The notes under the pieces: generated by a model
The model's input: only the letters and a program-made list of their open reading frames with translations
Databases searched by the model: none
Told to the model about the DNA's origin: nothing
NCBI RefSeq assembly: GCF_001039355.2
Contig: NW_019775922.1
Coordinates: 135,523 to 166,737, forward strand
Direction: 5' to 3'
Origin: Lingula anatina
Taxonomy: Eukaryota > Brachiopoda > Lingulata > Lingulida > Lingulidae
Length of the DNA: 31,215 nt
Shown here: positions 28,786 through 31,215 of the stretch, in pieces
Numbering within the stretch: position 1 is the first letter of the stretch
Layout: each line of letters starts with the position of its first letter
Made by a program: the position numbers and the translations under genes

Positions 28786-29816
28786 GGCTTGTACTGTATC
28801 CTTGAAATATGCTTGCAGAATTTGTTTTAAAATATCTGTTGAAATCCTGAGATCAGCAGATTTATATATGTGTGCCAGTTCCCTTAGACATTAATGGATT
28901 AATGCCGTGTCCTCATGATATTCTCAGATTATTTGGCCCCTGGCCCGTGGCCAGTAGTTTCAAGGGTTCTTTTTCTTTAAAAAATAAATAAAAACAATAA
29001 AGAAACAATAAATGAAATAAAAAGTGGGTCTTTTTCCCATCAGAGTTGACGCAAATTGAAAAGTCGCAAACATGTAGAAGATCGATTTTTTTTTTATTTA
29101 GGATGGATCTTTTCCCTCAACCCCCCTCCCCCGCTTATGGGCAGTCCAATCTGGCCAGTCCAATCTGGCCGGTCCAATCTGGCCAGTCCAAACTGGCTGT
29201 GACTAGGGTATTAATGACATAAGCGGGAGAGGAGTCACTGAGATGATTTCAGGGGTGAAACATGATTTCGATGGGGTCATGCATTATTTTTAAAGTCGAG
29301 GAATTTACCGGTATTTGTTTTTCCATATCGAGAGTGGTGTTCACATAACACCGCCATCATATTGGGCATGTTGAACAATTTTGCTTAACAGTAAAAAATG
29401 GATTATTCTTACATAATAGTGCACCTGCGATTTTAATAAGTTCAAACTTAGACAAAATTTACTAATTAACCATCTCATTATTGATTTACTTTAGAATCCA
29501 AATCTCAGCTTATTTTATTTTTTCTCTTTAAAATCAGTTCACAAATTGGGCATATGCAGAAAAATTAAAGAAAGAAACAAAAATAATATAATAGCACTTG
29601 AATAAAACGTGGAAGAACGTATGAATGATACACAGTATTAAATCAAACATAATGTTTTCTGGTCTTTTGTATTTTTAATGTTTTTTCAAAATTTTATTCA
29701 TGTCCACGTAAAAAAGAGGTTAGGATTAAAAAATGATTTATGTCACTTGGTAATACACTTTATCTTGATAATCATAACAAAAATCGACGCAGACACGCAC
29801 ATAAATATTTTGTTTT
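28786..29816. other. Unassigned DNA with short tandem repeats
   Basis: A diverged continuation of the aldolase upstream block to about 28920, then AT-rich DNA and a pyrimidine-rich CCCTCAACCCCCCTCCCCC. No gene recognised. The 14-bp repeat at 29142-29197 is listed separately. Confidence 0.45.
29142..29197. repeat. 14-bp tandem repeat, four copies
   Basis: CAGTCCAATCTGGC repeated four times with two substitutions. Confidence 0.9.
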
Positions 29817-30215
29817 GCTTCTATTGCGACTTAATTTGACAATGCAGGAAAATGTCCTTGATAAGGAATCTCACAAAAGAATGTTCTTTTCACTGATAAT
29901 GGATTTAGAAAATAATTAACATGAATTGAACCTGGGTTTCAGCACTTACAATAGCTTGTCAGAAGTCACAGAACCAGTGCCTTTCAGCAAACTCTGGTTT
30001 GATCCAGTTCAGTCCACATTTTGTTTTGATTTTATAGCAGCTTAATTTGACAAAGCAGGGAAATGTGTTTGATAAGGAATCTCGCAAAAGAATGTCCTTT
30101 TCACTGATAATGATTTTAGAAAAATTTTAACATAAATTGACCCTTGGTTTTAGGTCTTACAATAGCGCTCCAGTAGTCACAGTACCGTTACCTCATAGCA
30201 ATTTCTCAGCAAACT
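29817..30215. repeat. Direct duplication of about 180 bp
   Basis: 29817-29998 and about 30031-30215 share long blocks (TTAATTTGACAA, TTGATAAGGAATCTC, CAAAAGAATGT, TTTCACTGATAATG, TTACAATAGC). Each is followed by a CAGCAAACTC end. It is a tandem duplication, moderately diverged. Confidence 0.8.
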
Positions 30216-30853
30216 CACTAAAACACATACAACAGAGGTGTACATATCACGGATCACCACATGAAATAAAACGGACTATCTTGTCAATGTACAAACAGTT
30301 GCAATACATGCTGAGTGCTATTTATCTCACCCAAACATATCCTGCATTATGTGGGTTGCTTCATTACATCTATCGGCTTAAATTTAATTGCCTTAAAAAT
30401 ATCAAAATCAAGCAAAACGGGACTTTTTATGACAGTAAGGCAAATTCATGTATACTTTTACAACTGAGAGTTTGTATAAAAGGGAGGTGTAATCCAAAGT
30501 ATTTCCAATCTTAAAACTCAGCAGAAAAGATTCAAGTTCTCTTTAAACCAATATATTTAAATAACATATGTCCACCCATTTAAAGTAAGCAGAAAATGAA
30601 AATTTAATCAAAAATGAAGAAAGTAATACGTCATTTCTTTTGACGTCTCTCATTTAACACAGTCGCCACACCTGAGACAAACTGGTTCAAGCCAGGTCTG
30701 AGCGTTATGTAACCTCCCTACCCGGAGAACATATTTATGTTTAGGGCAACACAAGTAAAAACGCATTCCTATAGCACTTAGCTTTATTAACGTTTGTTTA
30801 CGAGAAGGACATAGATGTTAATTCAAGAATAACCTGGAGTAAAAATAACATTG
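30216..30853. other. Unassigned DNA
   Basis: A 125-codon open frame starts in the duplicated repeat (30137-30514) and runs on. It has no recognisable motif and is AT-rich, so I do not call it a gene. GGTTCAAGCC near 30686 resembles a Pol III B box, but no tRNA or SINE body is visible. Confidence 0.35.
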
Positions 30854-31055
30854 AGGGGTCATCCATTTATATCATCATTTTCACAAGTCTACAAAGAGTA
30901 GACTCCCCCCTTCAGAGAGTACACATGTACAAAGTTAAAAGCTAAAATCATTGACAGCACATCCATGGTGATTAATTTTTCGAAAAGCGTACAGAGAGCG
31001 AAACCAGCGTACGGTTTGTAGACTTGTGAAAACTATGATAAAATGGATGACCCCT
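30854..31055. mobile_element. MITE with ~38-bp terminal inverted repeats, 202 bp
   Basis: Starts AGGGGTCATCCATTTATATC and ends GATAAAATGGATGACCCCT. The arms (through CACAAGTCTAC and GTAGACTTGTG) are inverted copies over about 38 bases. The middle, about 120 bases, is non-coding. Target duplication is not clear from the flanks (ATTG and TAGC). Confidence 0.8.
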
Positions 31056-31215
31056 TAGCCCGTGTATAATGACACACATGCAGTGTATGGTAGTTTTTGA
31101 TAGATGAGTGGAATCAATTAGTCAGATTTGCGGCACCCAGGAACTTCCGTATATTTTTCGGCTGCTTTCAGACCCCTGAGAGACTGTGAGGAGACGGGGC
31201 TGTGAGGAGACCGTT
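31056..31215. other. Window end, no gene
   Basis: Short remaining stretch with no recognisable content beyond a GTGAGGAGAC duplication in the last 30 bases. Confidence 0.4.

Noticed and set aside
30137-30514. 125-codon + strand frame as a gene
   Set aside because: It begins inside a duplicated repeat, its first copy is not open the same way, and no motif is visible.

Overview
This is a nuclear genomic window from a metazoan, most likely a marine invertebrate (lophotrochozoan or invertebrate deuterostome; I cannot name a species). The evidence is AT-rich DNA, GT-AG introns of a few hundred bases, recognisable animal DEAH-box helicase exons, CA/TG microsatellites, miniature inverted-repeat transposons and a large Ty3/Gypsy LTR retrotransposon. 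Two isolated N bases (about 14086 and 16710) show it is draft assembly sequence.

Layout. 1-137 is poly(A)-rich low-complexity DNA. 138-7488 is one nearly complete Ty3/Gypsy element on the + strand: LTRs differing at one visible position, a primer-binding site, gag with a repeat-rich N-terminal half and a CCHC knuckle, a pol with protease, reverse transcriptase, RNase H and integrase, a polypurine tract and the 3' LTR. The integrase ends in a PHD finger, a histone-tail reader fold. The reading frame changes four times along the element, each time to the -1 frame and each time next to a short homopolymer. 8.2-9.0 kb holds the last exons of an unrecognised + strand gene. 9.0-12.1 kb is AT-rich and largely featureless. 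12.1-13.7 kb carries five minus-strand exons of a DHX9/maleless-like helicase, 14.2-15.0 kb three minus-strand exons of an intron-containing Gypsy-integrase-like gene, and 17.0-18.3 kb four + strand exons of a DHX36-like helicase. All three are fragments: the exons expected on either side are absent where normal intron spacing would put them.

20.3-22.7 kb carries a complete four-exon class II aldolase/adducin-domain gene on the minus strand (predicted 284 aa). Its first coding exon, with upstream DNA, is present twice more upstream (25.7-26.0 and 28.5-28.8 kb). One extra copy is broken by a 23-bp deletion. The other is open and splice-competent but encodes a different N-terminal leader. The remaining DNA to 31.2 kb is duplicated intergenic sequence, CGTATG-rich repeat modules, a foldback hairpin, MITEs and simple repeats.

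How the parts relate: the retrotransposon is a self-contained unit (gag packages RNA, protease cuts the polyproteins, RT/RNase H copies the RNA, integrase inserts it, and the PHD finger may steer insertion toward marked chromatin). The host genes share no obvious pathway. The juxtaposed helicase and integrase fragments point to local rearrangement, gene-fragment capture or misassembly. The aldolase locus points to tandem duplication that may have produced alternative first exons.
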